From Streptomyces sp. NBC_00224 (GTDB lineage Bacteria; Actinomycetota; Actinomycetes; Streptomycetales; Streptomycetaceae): 64,000 nt of DNA. The translations under genes were made by a program, and so were the position numbers. Under the pieces are notes generated by a model. It saw only the letters and a list, made by a program, of their open reading frames with translations. It did no database searches and was not told the origin of the DNA. Positions 8,343 through 17,437 of this stretch are shown piece after piece (position 1 is the stretch's first letter; every line of letters begins with the position of its first letter). The stretch spans positions 6,239,501 through 6,303,500 of the forward strand of contig NZ_CP108106.1 of the NCBI RefSeq assembly GCF_041435195.1. Reading direction: 5' to 3'.

Positions 8343-8640
8343 GGGTGGGGCGGTTTTTCCCCACCCCACCCCTTCCCGAAAGCCCTCTGGCGGGCGGCCG
8401 GGGGGCTTCGCCCCCTGGACCCGTGTTCGTCTGCGGGCCGGTGGTGGGCTGGCCGCGCAGTTCCCCGCGCCCCTTAAATGCCGCTGCGCGGAATCCGCAT
8501 TTTTAGGGGCGCGGGGAACTGCGCGAGCAACCACGGACGGCCTGCAGACGAACGGGGTCCGGGGGCGCAGCCCCCGGGAAACCACCTCCACCCCCCCACC
8601 CACCCCCGGAGGGTCTAGGCGAAGGGGCGGGGTGGGGCTT
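8343..8640. repeat. Large palindromic Streptomyces intergenic repeat
   Basis: This roughly 300-base gene-free stretch is almost entirely repeat. The core is a perfect 20-base inverted repeat: GCGCAGTTCCCCGCGCCCCT at 8455-8474 faces its complement at 8505-8524. A second pair, GTTCGTCTGC at 8425-8434 facing GCAGACGAAC at 8544-8553, encloses it, so about 130 bases can fold into one long hairpin. GC-rich flanks contain smaller snap-backs such as GGGGGCTTCGCCCCC. The outer segment near 8575-8637 matches the element inside the ABC exporter gene at 40048-40306. It may act as a transcription barrier between the reductase and merR; it is probably a non-autonomous mobile or recombinogenic repeat. Confidence 0.75.
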
Positions 8641-8647
8641 CCCCTTG

Positions 8648-8667
8648 CCTTGACGTCCGCGTCAAGG
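8648..8667. promoter_or_regulatory. MerR-type operator/promoter
   Basis: A perfect 8-base inverted repeat, CCTTGACG at 8648-8655 and CGTCAAGG at 8660-8667 with a 4-base centre, contains a -35-like TTGACG. It ends 14 bases before the merR start. A palindrome between -35 and -10 followed by TACCGTCG just before the start codon is the classic MerR-family arrangement and implies autoregulation from a leaderless or near-leaderless promoter. Confidence 0.65.
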
Positions 8668-8681
8668 ATTACCGTCGCAGC

Positions 8682-9113
8682 ATGCGAATCGGCGAGTTGG
8701 CCGCGCGGGCCGGGACCACCACCCGGGCGCTGCGCTACTACGAGTCGCGCGGCCTGCTGACCGCGCGCCGGGCGGAGAACGGGTACCGCGCGTACGACGA
8801 GGACGACCTGCGACTGCTCACCCAGATCCGGACCCTCCAGGACTTCGGGTTCGAGCTGGAGGAGACGAGGCCGTTCGTGGAGTGCCTGCGGGCGGGCCAC
8901 CCGGCGGGGGACACCTGCCCCGCGTCGCTCGCCGTCTACCGGCGCAAGCTGGCCGAGCTCGACGGGCTCATCGGGCAGCTCCAGTCCGTACGCGACCAGG
9001 TCGGCGCGCAGCTGGCCCGGGCGGAGACGGCCCGCGCCGAGCTGGAGGCCGGTTCGCTGGTGCCCGGGGCCCCCGGGTGCGAAATGACGGGTATCGAGGA
9101 GGGGTTGGGATGA
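8682..9113 (+). CDS. MerR-family transcriptional regulator
   Basis: 143-residue MerR-type activator from ATG 8682. The N-terminal winged helix DNA-binding domain is typical (RIGELAARAGTTTRALRYYE near residues 2-21, then NGYRAYDEDDL). A long dimerisation coiled coil follows at about residues 85-120 (YRRKLAELDGLIGQLQSVRDQ). Cysteines occur at the C-terminal side of the DNA-binding domain (VECLRAGHPAGDTC) and near the end (GCEM), so a thiol or metal sensor role is possible. The stop overlaps the thioredoxin start (ATGA), and a MerR-type operator lies just upstream. I infer that it autoregulates and induces the thioredoxin under redox or electrophile stress; the inducer is unknown. Confidence 0.88.
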   Translation: MRIGELAARAGTTTRALRYYESRGLLTARRAENGYRAYDEDDLRLLTQIRTLQDFGFELEETRPFVECLRAGHPAGDTCPASLAVYRRKLAELDGLIGQLQSVRDQVGAQLARAETARAELEAGSLVPGAPGCEMTGIEEGLG

Positions 9114-9445
9114 GCGTGCAGGCCGTGGGTGTGGACGTCGTGACGGATGCGACCTTCGACGCGGAGGTGCTGGCGGCGGATCTGCCGGTGCTGGTGGAGT
9201 TCACCGCCGAGTGGTGCGGGCCGTGCCGGCAGCTCGCGCCGGTGCTGAGCCAGATCGCCTTCGAGGAGGGCGACCGGCTCAAGGTCGTGCAGCTGGACGT
9301 GGACAAGGACCCGGAGACGACGGTGAAGTACGGCGTGCTGTCGATGCCGACGCTGATGGTGTTCCGCGCGGGCGAGCCGGTGAAGTCGATGGTGGGCGCG
9401 CGCCCGAAGCGTCGCCTGATGCAGGAGCTCGAAGACGTGCTGTAG
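9110..9445 (+). CDS. trxA: Thioredoxin
   Basis: Cytoplasmic disulfide reductant of 111 residues from ATG 9110, with the canonical active site WCGPC (residues 38-42 region, FTAEWCGPCRQL), the cis-proline segment SMPTLMVF and the usual full-length fold. It is translationally coupled to the MerR regulator through an ATGA overlap and ends at a strong hairpin terminator. An additional thioredoxin dedicated to a MerR regulon is more likely than the housekeeping copy, which in Streptomyces usually sits beside thioredoxin reductase near the origin. The symbol denotes the family only. Confidence 0.9.
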   Translation: MSVQAVGVDVVTDATFDAEVLAADLPVLVEFTAEWCGPCRQLAPVLSQIAFEEGDRLKVVQLDVDKDPETTVKYGVLSMPTLMVFRAGEPVKSMVGARPKRRLMQELEDVL

Positions 9446-9486
9446 TGCCGGTCGCAGTTCCCGTAAGTGCTGGAGAAACAAAAATG

Positions 9487-9516
9487 CCCCGGTCCGATAT
9501 TGCGGCCGGGGTTTTT
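9487..9516. terminator. Intrinsic terminator after thioredoxin
   Basis: CCCCGG at 9487-9492 pairs with CCGGGG at 9506-9511, extended by a G-T and a C-G pair, and is followed by five T. An A run lies just before the hairpin. It ends the merR-trx transcript. Confidence 0.8.
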
Positions 9517-9605
9517 CTCTGCCTATAGTGGATTCTTCGTGTGCGACCATTCGGAAACACACGAAAAGCCCTTACAGAAAGCACTGTATCGCGTCAGGAG
9601 CGGAA

Positions 9606-11837
9606 TTGTCAACCGAGGAAATTCGGAAAGAACAGCAATTCATCGACGGGCTCTACGCACGCCTCGAAGACCTGCGCGAGCAGGCCGAGGTGTCGGTGCG
9701 GCGCGCTCTGGCGCAGGTCGGGACCGGTCTCCAGGCGCGGTTTGAGCGCGATGTGCTGGTGGCCGAGCAGTCCGGGCTGCTCAGCGCGCTCGACGGCGGC
9801 GAGAACGGGCTCTGCTTCGGCCGCCTCGACTTTTCCGACGGGCGCGCCCACCACATCGGCCGCATCGGAATCCGTCGCGACGACACGGAACGCACGCCCC
9901 TCGTCGTCGACTGGCGGGCCGATGTGGCGCGGCCGTTCTATCTCGCCACCGGGTACACCCCGATGGGGCTGCGCCGCAGGCGGTACCTCACCACCCAGGG
10001 GCGTACGGTCACCGCGCTGCACGACGAGATCCTCGACCTCGCGGACGCGGCCCGCACCGGGCACGAGGGCGCGGACGCCGACGCCGTGCTGCTCGCGGCG
10101 CTGGACGCGGCCCGCACCGGCCGGATGCACGACATCGTGCAGACCATCCAGGCCGAGCAGGACAAAATCATCCGGGCCCCGCAGCGCGGCGTCCTCGTCG
10201 TCGAGGGCGGGCCCGGCACCGGCAAGACGGCGGTCGCGCTGCACCGGGCGGCGTATCTGCTCTATGCGTACCGCGAGCAGCTGGCCCGGCGCGCCGTGCT
10301 GATCGTCGGCCCCAACCCGGCGTTCCTCGGCTATATCGGGGAGGTGCTGCCCGCGCTCGGCGAGACCGGCGTGCTGCTCGCCACCATGGGCGAGCTCTTC
10401 CCCGGAGTGCACGCCAACGGCACCGACACCCCGGCCGCCGCCGAGGTCAAGGGGCGGAGTGCGATGGCCGAGGTGCTGGCCGAGGCCGTGCGCGACCGGC
10501 AGACCGTTCCGCACATCGCCGCCGAGATCGACCACGAGGGGTACGGGACGCTCAGCCTCGACCGGGCCATGGCCGAGGACGCCCGCTGGCGCGCCCGCGA
10601 GAGCGGGCTTCCGCACAATCTGGCCCGCCCGCACTTCGCCTTCCACATCATCGACGCGCTCACCGCACAGCTCGCCGAGCGGATCGGCGCGGATCCCTTC
10701 GGCGGCGAGAACCTGCTCGGCCCCGACGACCTCGCCCAGCTCGGCAAGGAGATCGCCACCAGCCACGAGGTGCACGCCGCCATCGACGAGTTCTGGCCCG
10801 CGCTCACCCCGGAGCGGTTCGTCGCCGACTTCCTGGCCGATCCGTCCCATCTGGCGGACATCGACGCGGAGTTGATCCGCCGCGAGGGCGGTGACTGGAC
10901 GGCGGCCGACGTGCCGCTGCTCGACGAGGCCGCCGAAATCCTCGGCGAGGACGACTCGGCGGCCCGCGCCGCCGCCGAGGCCGAGCGCCAGGACCGGATC
11001 GCGTACGCGCAGGGCGTCCTCGACCTCTCCGCGGGCTCGGAGAGCTTCGAGTTCGAGGACGAGGAGTCCGAGGTGCTCGCGGCGCACAACATCATCGACG
11101 CCGAGCGGTTCGCGGACCGCCACGAGGAGGCCGACCACCGCAGCGCCGCCGAGCGCGCCGCCGCCGACCGCACCTGGGCGTTCGGCCACATCATCGTGGA
11201 CGAGGCGCAGGAGCTCTCCGCGATGGCCTGGCGGCTGCTGATGCGCCGCTGCCCGACCCGCTCGCTCACCCTGGTCGGGGACCCCGCCCAGACCGCCGAC
11301 GCGGCGGGCGTCGGTTCCTGGCGGCGGATCCTGGAGCCGTACGTGGAGGACCGCTGGGAGCATGTGCGCCTCGGGGTCAACTACCGTACGCCCGCCGAGA
11401 TCATGGAGGTGGCGGCGCAGGTCTGCCGCGCGGTGGACCCGTCGTTCGAGCCGCCGAGCTCGGTACGGGCCACGGGGGTGCGGCCCTGGGCGCGCGAGGC
11501 GGCGCCGCACGCCCTCGCGCAGGCCGTCGCCGAGGCGGTGAAGGCGGAGACCCCCGGGGCGGGCCGCCTCGCGGTCGTCGCGCCCCGCACCCTCCACCCC
11601 GCGCTGCACGCCGCGCTCCCGGACGTCCCGCCGGGCGAGCCCGATCTGACCCGCCCGGTCGTCCTGCTCGACCCGCGTCAGGCCAAGGGGCTTGAGTTCG
11701 ACACGGTCCTGGTGGTGGAGCCGGCCGAGTACGGGGTCAGCGACCTGTACGTGGCGCTGACCCGGGCCACCCAGCGGCTCGGCGTGCTGCACTCGGCGCC
11801 CCTGCCGAAGGCGCTGGCCGAGGCGTTGGAGGGCTGA
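9606..11837 (+). CDS. HelD/HelR-like RNA polymerase-associated UvrD-fold ATPase
   Basis: 743-residue superfamily 1 ATPase of the HelD type. HelD proteins bind RNA polymerase and clear it from stalled or drug-bound complexes; actinobacterial HelR members can displace rifampicin. I choose TTG 9606 (L/MSTEEIRKEQQF) because AGGAG at 9596-9600 lies five bases upstream. The N-terminus (EEIRKEQQFIDGLYARL...) forms the helical arm, then Walker A GGPGTGKTAVALH near residue 200, a long insertion, Walker B IIVDEAQELS near 530, and C-terminal helicase motifs (VALTRATQRLGVLHS). Length matches actinobacterial class II HelD. I saw no rifampicin-associated promoter motif upstream. A generic UvrD-like helicase is the alternative. 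Confidence 0.8.
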   Translation: MSTEEIRKEQQFIDGLYARLEDLREQAEVSVRRALAQVGTGLQARFERDVLVAEQSGLLSALDGGENGLCFGRLDFSDGRAHHIGRIGIRRDDTERTPLVVDWRADVARPFYLATGYTPMGLRRRRYLTTQGRTVTALHDEILDLADAARTGHEGADADAVLLAALDAARTGRMHDIVQTIQAEQDKIIRAPQRGVLVVEGGPGTGKTAVALHRAAYLLYAYREQLARRAVLIVGPNPAFLGYIGEVLPALGETGVLLATMGELFPGVHANGTDTPAAAEVKGRSAMAEVLAEAVRDRQTVPHIAAEIDHEGYGTLSLDRAMAEDARWRARESGLPHNLARPHFAFHIIDALTAQLAERIGADPFGGENLLGPDDLAQLGKEIATSHEVHAAIDEFWPALTPERFVADFLADPSHLADIDAELIRREGGDWTAADVPLLDEAAEILGEDDSAARAAAEAERQDRIAYAQGVLDLSAGSESFEFEDEESEVLAAHNIIDAERFADRHEEADHRSAAERAAADRTWAFGHIIVDEAQELSAMAWRLLMRRCPTRSLTLVGDPAQTADAAGVGSWRRILEPYVEDRWEHVRLGVNYRTPAEIMEVAAQVCRAVDPSFEPPSSVRATGVRPWAREAAPHALAQAVAEAVKAETPGAGRLAVVAPRTLHPALHAALPDVPPGEPDLTRPVVLLDPRQAKGLEFDTVLVVEPAEYGVSDLYVALTRATQRLGVLHSAPLPKALAEALEG

Positions 11838-11838
11838 C

Positions 11839-14133
11839 TCACACCGGCCGCAGCCACACCGTGGCCAGCGGCGGCAGGGTCAGCTGGATGCTGACCGGCT
11901 GCCCGTGGGTCGGTGTGGAGTCCGGCTTGAGGGGGTCCTCGTTGCGGATGTCGCCGCCGCCGTAGCGCGCGGCGTCCGTGTTGAGGACCTCCGCCCAGGC
12001 GGGGACGGTGTCGGGGACGCCGAGCCGGTAGTCGTGGCGGACCACCGGGGAGAAGTGGGAGACGGCCAGCAGCGGGGCGCCGGAGGCGTCGTGGCGCAGG
12101 AAGGCGAAGACGTTGTCCTCCGCCGCGTCGCCCGCCACCCAGGCGAAGCCGGCCGGGTCGGTGTCCCGCTGCCACAGCGGCGGGGCGTCGCGGTAGACCG
12201 TGTTGAGGTCGCGGACCAGGTCCCGTACGCCCCGGTGGTCCGGCTCGGCCGAGTACGACGGGTCGAGCAGCCACCAGTCGGGGCCGTGCGTCTCCGACCA
12301 CTCCGCCCCCTGGGCGAACTCCTGTCCCATGAAGAGGAGTTGCTTGCCCGGGTGCGCCCACATGAAGCCCAGATAGGCGCGGTGGGTGGCGCGTTGCTGC
12401 CACCAGTCGCCGGGCATCTTGGAGACCAGCGAGCGCTTGCCGTGGACGACCTCGTCGTGGGAGATCGGCAGGACGTAGTTCTCGCTGTACGCGTACACCA
12501 TCGAGAACGTCATCTCGTGGTGGTGGTACTTGCGGTGGACCGGCTCGTGGGCCGCGTAGCCCAGCGAGTCGTGCATCCAGCCCATGTTCCACTTCAGGCC
12601 GAAGCCGAGCCCGCCGAAGCCGCCGGGGCCCACGTGGTGGGTCGCGCGCGTCACGCCGTCCCACGCCGTGGACTCCTCGGCGATGGTGATCGCGCCCGGG
12701 CAGCGGCGGTAGACCGTGGCGTTCATCTCCTGGAGGAAGGCCACCGCGTCCAGGTTCTCCCGGCCGCCGTGCTCGTTGGGCGCCCACTCGCCCTCCTCGC
12801 GCGAGTAGTCCAGATAGAGCATCGAGGCGACCGCGTCCACCCGCAGCCCGTCGATGTGGAACTCCTCGCACCAGTACGTGGCGTTGGCCACCAGGAAGTT
12901 GCGGACCTCCTTGCGGCCGTAGTCGAATTCGAGGGTGCCCCAGTCGGGGTGCTCGGAGCGCGCCGGGTCCTCGTGCTCGTACAGGGTGCGCCCGTCGAAG
13001 TGGGCCAGCGCCCAGTCGTCCTTCGGGAAGTGCGCGGGCACCCAGTCGACGATCACCCCGATCCCGGCCCGGTGCAGCGCGTCCACCAGGAAGCGGAAGT
13101 CGTCCGGGGTGCCCATCCGGGCGGTGGGGGCGTAGAAGCCGGTCACCTGGTAGCCCCAGGAGCCCCCGAAGGGGTGCTCGGCCACCGGCAGGAACTCGAC
13201 GTGGGTGAAGCCCAGGTCGCGTACGTACGCCGGGAGCTGCTCGGCGAGTTGATGATACGTCAGGCGTGGTCGCCAGGACGGCAGGTGCACCTCGTACACC
13301 GAGAACGGGGACTCGTGGACCGGCCGGTCGCCCCGCGCCGCCATCCACAGGTCGTCCTGCCACACGTGGTGCGACTCGGTCACGATCGACGCGGTCGCCG
13401 GCGGTACCTCGGTGCGCCGGGCCATCGGGTCGGCCCGCAGGGTGTGCGAGCCGTCGGGGCGGGTGATGTCGAACTTGTAGAGCGCGCCGTCGCCGACGCC
13501 CGGCAGGAACAGCTCCCACACGCCGGTGGAGCCGAGCGAGCGCATCGGGTACGCCGTGCCGTCCCAGTAGCAGAAGTCGCCGGTGACACGGACGCCGAGG
13601 GCGTTGGGGGCCCAGACGGTGAACCGGGTGCCTGGCACGCCCTGGTGGGTCATCGGGCGCGCGCCGAGCGCCGTCCACAGCTCCTCGTGGCGGCCCTCGC
13701 CGATCAGGTGCAGATCGAGGTCGCCGAGCGCCGGCAGGAAGCGGTACGGGTCCTCGGCCTCGATCTCGCTGTCGTCGTAGGCGATGAGCAGCGAGTACTC
13801 GGGGACCTCGGGCAGCGGCAGCACCCCGCAGAACAGGCCGTCGCCCTCGTCGTGCAACTCGGCGCGGAGCCCCTTGGCCAGCACGGTCACGGCCTGCGCG
13901 TACGGCCGCAGCACCCGGAACGCGACGCCGCCGCGCACCAAGTGGGCGCCGAGCAGCGCGTGCGGGTCGTGGTGCGCCCCGGCGAGCAGCCGGGCGCGGT
14001 CGTCCGCGGCGAGCGGCCGCGCGGCCCGTACGCCGTGGCTCCCGCCGCGCTTCGGCTTCGACGGCGCTTCCGTCGTCGACGACTCGGGGGAGCCGGGCCG
14101 GGAGGGATCGGGGTTCTGCGGGCGGGCGGTCAC
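11839..14133 (-). CDS. glgB: 1,4-alpha-glucan branching enzyme
   Basis: GH13 enzyme of 764 residues that introduces alpha-1,6 branches into the glucan made by GlgE. The start is GTG 14133, with GAGGAGG nine bases upstream. An N-terminal extension and carbohydrate-binding (CBM48) region occupy about residues 1-240, followed by the catalytic barrel. Catalytic residues are visible: the nucleophile Asp in [11 protein letters not shown], the acid Glu in [10 protein letters not shown] and the third Asp in ISHDEVVHG. It is the last gene of the glgE-treS-mak-glgB block, 37 bases after the maltokinase. Its 3' end is only one base from the convergent helD stop, leaving no room for a terminator. Confidence 0.95.
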   Translation of the reverse strand: MTARPQNPDPSRPGSPESSTTEAPSKPKRGGSHGVRAARPLAADDRARLLAGAHHDPHALLGAHLVRGGVAFRVLRPYAQAVTVLAKGLRAELHDEGDGLFCGVLPLPEVPEYSLLIAYDDSEIEAEDPYRFLPALGDLDLHLIGEGRHEELWTALGARPMTHQGVPGTRFTVWAPNALGVRVTGDFCYWDGTAYPMRSLGSTGVWELFLPGVGDGALYKFDITRPDGSHTLRADPMARRTEVPPATASIVTESHHVWQDDLWMAARGDRPVHESPFSVYEVHLPSWRPRLTYHQLAEQLPAYVRDLGFTHVEFLPVAEHPFGGSWGYQVTGFYAPTARMGTPDDFRFLVDALHRAGIGVIVDWVPAHFPKDDWALAHFDGRTLYEHEDPARSEHPDWGTLEFDYGRKEVRNFLVANATYWCEEFHIDGLRVDAVASMLYLDYSREEGEWAPNEHGGRENLDAVAFLQEMNATVYRRCPGAITIAEESTAWDGVTRATHHVGPGGFGGLGFGLKWNMGWMHDSLGYAAHEPVHRKYHHHEMTFSMVYAYSENYVLPISHDEVVHGKRSLVSKMPGDWWQQRATHRAYLGFMWAHPGKQLLFMGQEFAQGAEWSETHGPDWWLLDPSYSAEPDHRGVRDLVRDLNTVYRDAPPLWQRDTDPAGFAWVAGDAAEDNVFAFLRHDASGAPLLAVSHFSPVVRHDYRLGVPDTVPAWAEVLNTDAARYGGGDIRNEDPLKPDSTPTHGQPVSIQLTLPPLATVWLRPV

Positions 14134-14170
14134 GGGTACGGCCTCCTCGGGGGCGGTGCGGGGGTCGGGG

Positions 14171-15508
14171 TCAGTCCTGGGCCAGTCGGCGGACCGCCGC
14201 CATCGGGACGGCGAGCCAGTCGGGGCGGTGGCGGGCCTCGTAGAGCACCTCGTACACCGCCTTGTCGGTCTCGTACGCCCGCAGCAGCTCGGGCTCGTCG
14301 CGCGGGTCGGTGCCCGCGGTCGCCGCGTAGCCCGTGCAGTACGCGTCGCGGCAGGACTCGGCCCACTCGGGGCGCCACGGGAGCTGGGTGCGGGCGGCGT
14401 AGTCGAAGGAGCGCAGCATCCCGGCGACATCGCGGACCGGTGGCTGCGGGCGGCGGCGCTCGGCCAGCGGCCGGGCGGGCTCGCCCTCGAAGTCGATGAC
14501 CGCCCAGCCGCCGCCGTCGGTCCGCAGGGTCTGGCCCAGGTGCAGATCGCCGTGGACGCGCTGGGCGGGCCGGGACCCGGCCACCTGGGTCACCGCGTCG
14601 AACGCGGCCCGCAGCCCGGGCACATGGGGCAGCAGCGTCGGCACCGCCCGCGCGGTCGCCTCCAGGCGCTCGCGCATCGCGGCCGCGAGCAGCTCGGTCT
14701 GGGCGCGGCCGAGCGTGACCACCGGCAGTGCGGCGGCGAGCGCGGTGTGCACCTCGGCGGTGGCCCGGCCGAGCGCGTGGGCCTCCCGGGTGAAGTCGCG
14801 CCGGTCGGCGAGCGCGCGCAGCGCCAGCTGCCAGCCGTCCTGGGAGCCGCGCAGGAACGGCTGGAGCACGGCGAGCGTGGCGTGCTCGGGCCGCTCGGTC
14901 TGGATCCAGGCGGCGGGCGCGGGCACCCGGGGGCACCCGTGCCGGGCCAGGACCAGCGGAAGCTCCAGGTCGGGGTTGACCCCGAAGTGGATCCGGCGGA
15001 ATACCTTGAGGATGAACGTATCTCCGTACACCAGCGAGGAGTTGGACTGCTCGGTGGCGAGGAGGCGGGGCGCGAGCCCGGCGGGGACGGGGATGCCCGC
15101 GTCGCAGCCGAAGCGCAGCGGGCCGAGCCGCCCCGGGGTGCGCAGCCGTTCCAGGAGCAGCGCGGCGACCTGCGGGTCCTGGAGCGCGTCGTACACGGTG
15201 AGCCCGGTCAGCGGTCCGGCGGTGGCGTGGCCGACGAGCGCGGGGGCGAGCGGCGGCGGCAGCATCTTCCGTACGCCGAGCAGCAGCTGGTAGACGTCGC
15301 CGGGCTCGGGAGCGGCGCCGGACTGCTCGGCCCGTACGAGCAGATGCAGACAGCCCGGGAGCAGCTCGGTGACCGAGGCCAGCGAGAAGCCGGTGACCGG
15401 GCGGCCCTTGCCCGCGAACCAGCGCTGTCTGGGGAGCCATTCGTGCAGCAGCGGCGCCAGCGAGGGCAGTAGCGCGACAGGAGTCAGGGTGGGTGCGGCC
15501 TTGGGCAT
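14171..15508 (-). CDS. mak: Maltokinase (Pep2/Mak)
   Basis: 445-residue kinase that phosphorylates maltose from TreS to maltose-1-phosphate, the GlgE donor. The start is ATG 15508 ([10 protein letters not shown]) behind AAAGGA. It has an aminoglycoside-phosphotransferase-like fold: the catalytic-loop motif [10 protein letters not shown] near residue 325 and the metal-binding aspartate in AVIDFEGEP about 20 residues later. The N-terminal cap ([16 protein letters not shown]) is characteristic of mycobacterial and Streptomyces maltokinases. In many genera TreS and the kinase form a complex or fusion; here they are separate genes with a 201-base gap holding a large hairpin. Confidence 0.93.
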   Translation of the reverse strand: MPKAAPTLTPVALLPSLAPLLHEWLPRQRWFAGKGRPVTGFSLASVTELLPGCLHLLVRAEQSGAAPEPGDVYQLLLGVRKMLPPPLAPALVGHATAGPLTGLTVYDALQDPQVAALLLERLRTPGRLGPLRFGCDAGIPVPAGLAPRLLATEQSNSSLVYGDTFILKVFRRIHFGVNPDLELPLVLARHGCPRVPAPAAWIQTERPEHATLAVLQPFLRGSQDGWQLALRALADRRDFTREAHALGRATAEVHTALAAALPVVTLGRAQTELLAAAMRERLEATARAVPTLLPHVPGLRAAFDAVTQVAGSRPAQRVHGDLHLGQTLRTDGGGWAVIDFEGEPARPLAERRRPQPPVRDVAGMLRSFDYAARTQLPWRPEWAESCRDAYCTGYAATAGTDPRDEPELLRAYETDKAVYEVLYEARHRPDWLAVPMAAVRRLAQD

Positions 15509-15641
15509 GGCAGCGCGTCCTTTCCCCGGGCTCACAGCAGGATGTGCGCAGAGTGTCCCGGATTGCGGCATTGGCTGTCCGGCGGCGCGCGGAGCGTCCG
15601 GTGTGCCACTGGGAGCGGTCCGGAGCGTCGCTGAGGAGAGT

Positions 15642-15679
15642 GCCCCGGGCGGGCCGGAGGAAACCGGCCCGCCCGGGGC
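15642..15679. terminator. 16-bp perfect hairpin between treS and mak
   Basis: A perfect 16-base stem (15642-15657 with 15664-15679, arms beginning GCCCCGGG) with loop AGGAAA lies 31 bases after the treS stop and 133 bases before the maltokinase start. No T run follows. It probably attenuates or terminates transcription between treS and mak, or protects the treS 3' end. Confidence 0.65.
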
Positions 15680-15709
15680 CGCCCGGAGGCGCCCCTCGGC
15701 GGGGTGGAA

Positions 15710-17437
15710 CTAGCCGATCACGATGCAGTCCTTGCGCAGCCGGAACCAGTAGAAGCCGTGACCCGCCAGAGTCAGCAAGTACGGCCACTGGCCGATGGCC
15801 GGGAAGCGCACCCCGCCGATCAGCTCCACCGGATGGCGTCCGGCGAAGGCCCGCAGATCGAGCTCGGTGGGCTGGGCGAACCGCGAGAAGTTGTTCACGC
15901 AGAGCACCAGGTCGTCGCCCTCTCCGCCGGAAGCGGGTACTTCCCGCAGGAAGGCGAGGACCGCCGGGTTCGAGGACGGGAGTTCGGTGTACGAGCCGAG
16001 CCCGAAGGCCGGATTCTGCTTGCGGATCTCGATCATGCGCCGGGTCCAGTGCAGCAGCGACGACGGCGAGGCCATGGCGGCCTCGACGTTGGTCACCTGG
16101 TAGCCGTAGACCGGGTCCATGATCGTGGGCAGGAACAGCCGTCCCGGATCACAGGACGAGAAGCCCGCGTTGCGGTCGGGAGTCCACTGCATGGGGGTGC
16201 GCACCGCGTCCCGGTCGCCCAGCCAGATGTTGTCGCCCATCCCGATCTCGTCCCCGTAGTAGAGGATCGGCGAGCCGGGCAGCGAGAACAGCAGCGCGGT
16301 GAACAGCTCGATCTGGTTGCGGTCGTTGTCCAGCAGGGAGGCGAGCCGGCGCCGGATGCCGATGTTGGCGCGCATCCGGGGGTCCTTGGCGTACTCCGCG
16401 TACATGTAGTCGCGCTCTTCGTCCGTGACCATTTCGAGGGTCAGCTCGTCGTGGTTGCGCAGGAAGATGCCCCACTGGCAGGTCTTGGGGATGGCCGGGG
16501 TCTTGGCGAGCACCTCGGAGACCGGGTAACGGCTCTCGCGGCGCACGGCCATGAAGATGCGCGGCATCACGGGGAAGTGGAACGCCATGTGGCACTCGTC
16601 GCCGCCCGCCGCGTAGTCGCCGAAGTAGTCGACGACGTCCTCCGGCCACTGGTTGGCCTCGGCGAGCAGCACGGTGTCCGGGTAGCTCGCGTCGATCTCG
16701 GCGCGCACCCGCTTGAGGAACTCATGGGTGGCCGGCAGGTTCTCGCAGTTGGTGCCCTCCTCCTGGTAGAGGTACGGGACGGCGTCGAGGCGGAAGCCGT
16801 CGATTCCCAGGTCCAGCCAGAACCGCAGCGCGGCCAGGATCTCGTCCTGGACGGCCGGGTTCTCGTAGTTGAGGTCGGGCTGGTGGGAGAAGAAGCGGTG
16901 CCAGTAGTACTGCTTGCGGATGGGGTCGAAGGTCCAGTTGGAGGTCTCGGTGTCGACGAAGATGATCCGGGCGTCCTGGAACTGCTTGTCGTTGTCGGCC
17001 CAGACGTAGTAGTCGCCGTACGGGCCCGCGGGGTCCTTGCGCGACTCCTGGAACCACGGGTGCTGGTCGCTGGTGTGGTTCATCACGAAGTCGATGATCA
17101 CGCGCATGCCGCGTTGGTGGGCGGCGTCCACGAACTCCACGAAGTCGGCGAGGTCGCCGAACTCCGGGAGTACCGCGGTGTAGTCCGAGACGTCGTAACC
17201 GCCGTCCCGCAGTGGGGACTTGAAGAAGGGCGGCAGCCAGAGGCAGTCCACCCCCAGCCACTGCAGGTAGTCGAGTTTGGCGGTGATGCCCTTCAGATCC
17301 CCTACGCCGTCGCCGTTGCTGTCCTGGAAGGACCGCACGAGCACCTCGTAGAAGACGGCCCGCTTGAACCATTCGGGGTCGCGGTCCTTGGCGGGAGTGT
17401 CCTCGAAGGTGTCGTGGACGGGCTCGTTGACGATCAT
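15710..17437 (-). CDS. treS: Trehalose synthase (maltose-trehalose isomerase)
   Basis: GH13 enzyme of 575 residues that interconverts trehalose and maltose by intramolecular transglucosylation, feeding the GlgE pathway. It starts at ATG 17437, overlapping the glgE stop (ATGA). Catalytic residues are visible: Asp in [11 protein letters not shown], Glu in [11 protein letters not shown] and Asp in [11 protein letters not shown]. The N-terminal [20 protein letters not shown] is typical of TreS. There is no fused kinase domain, consistent with the separate mak gene. Its length matches the family. Confidence 0.95.
   Translation of the reverse strand: MIVNEPVHDTFEDTPAKDRDPEWFKRAVFYEVLVRSFQDSNGDGVGDLKGITAKLDYLQWLGVDCLWLPPFFKSPLRDGGYDVSDYTAVLPEFGDLADFVEFVDAAHQRGMRVIIDFVMNHTSDQHPWFQESRKDPAGPYGDYYVWADNDKQFQDARIIFVDTETSNWTFDPIRKQYYWHRFFSHQPDLNYENPAVQDEILAALRFWLDLGIDGFRLDAVPYLYQEEGTNCENLPATHEFLKRVRAEIDASYPDTVLLAEANQWPEDVVDYFGDYAAGGDECHMAFHFPVMPRIFMAVRRESRYPVSEVLAKTPAIPKTCQWGIFLRNHDELTLEMVTDEERDYMYAEYAKDPRMRANIGIRRRLASLLDNDRNQIELFTALLFSLPGSPILYYGDEIGMGDNIWLGDRDAVRTPMQWTPDRNAGFSSCDPGRLFLPTIMDPVYGYQVTNVEAAMASPSSLLHWTRRMIEIRKQNPAFGLGSYTELPSSNPAVLAFLREVPASGGEGDDLVLCVNNFSRFAQPTELDLRAFAGRHPVELIGGVRFPAIGQWPYLLTLAGHGFYWFRLRKDCIVIG

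Noticed and set aside
11905..14499. Plus-strand frame opposite glgB
   Set aside because: Antisense shadow with no motif; the glgB catalytic residues are all on the minus strand.
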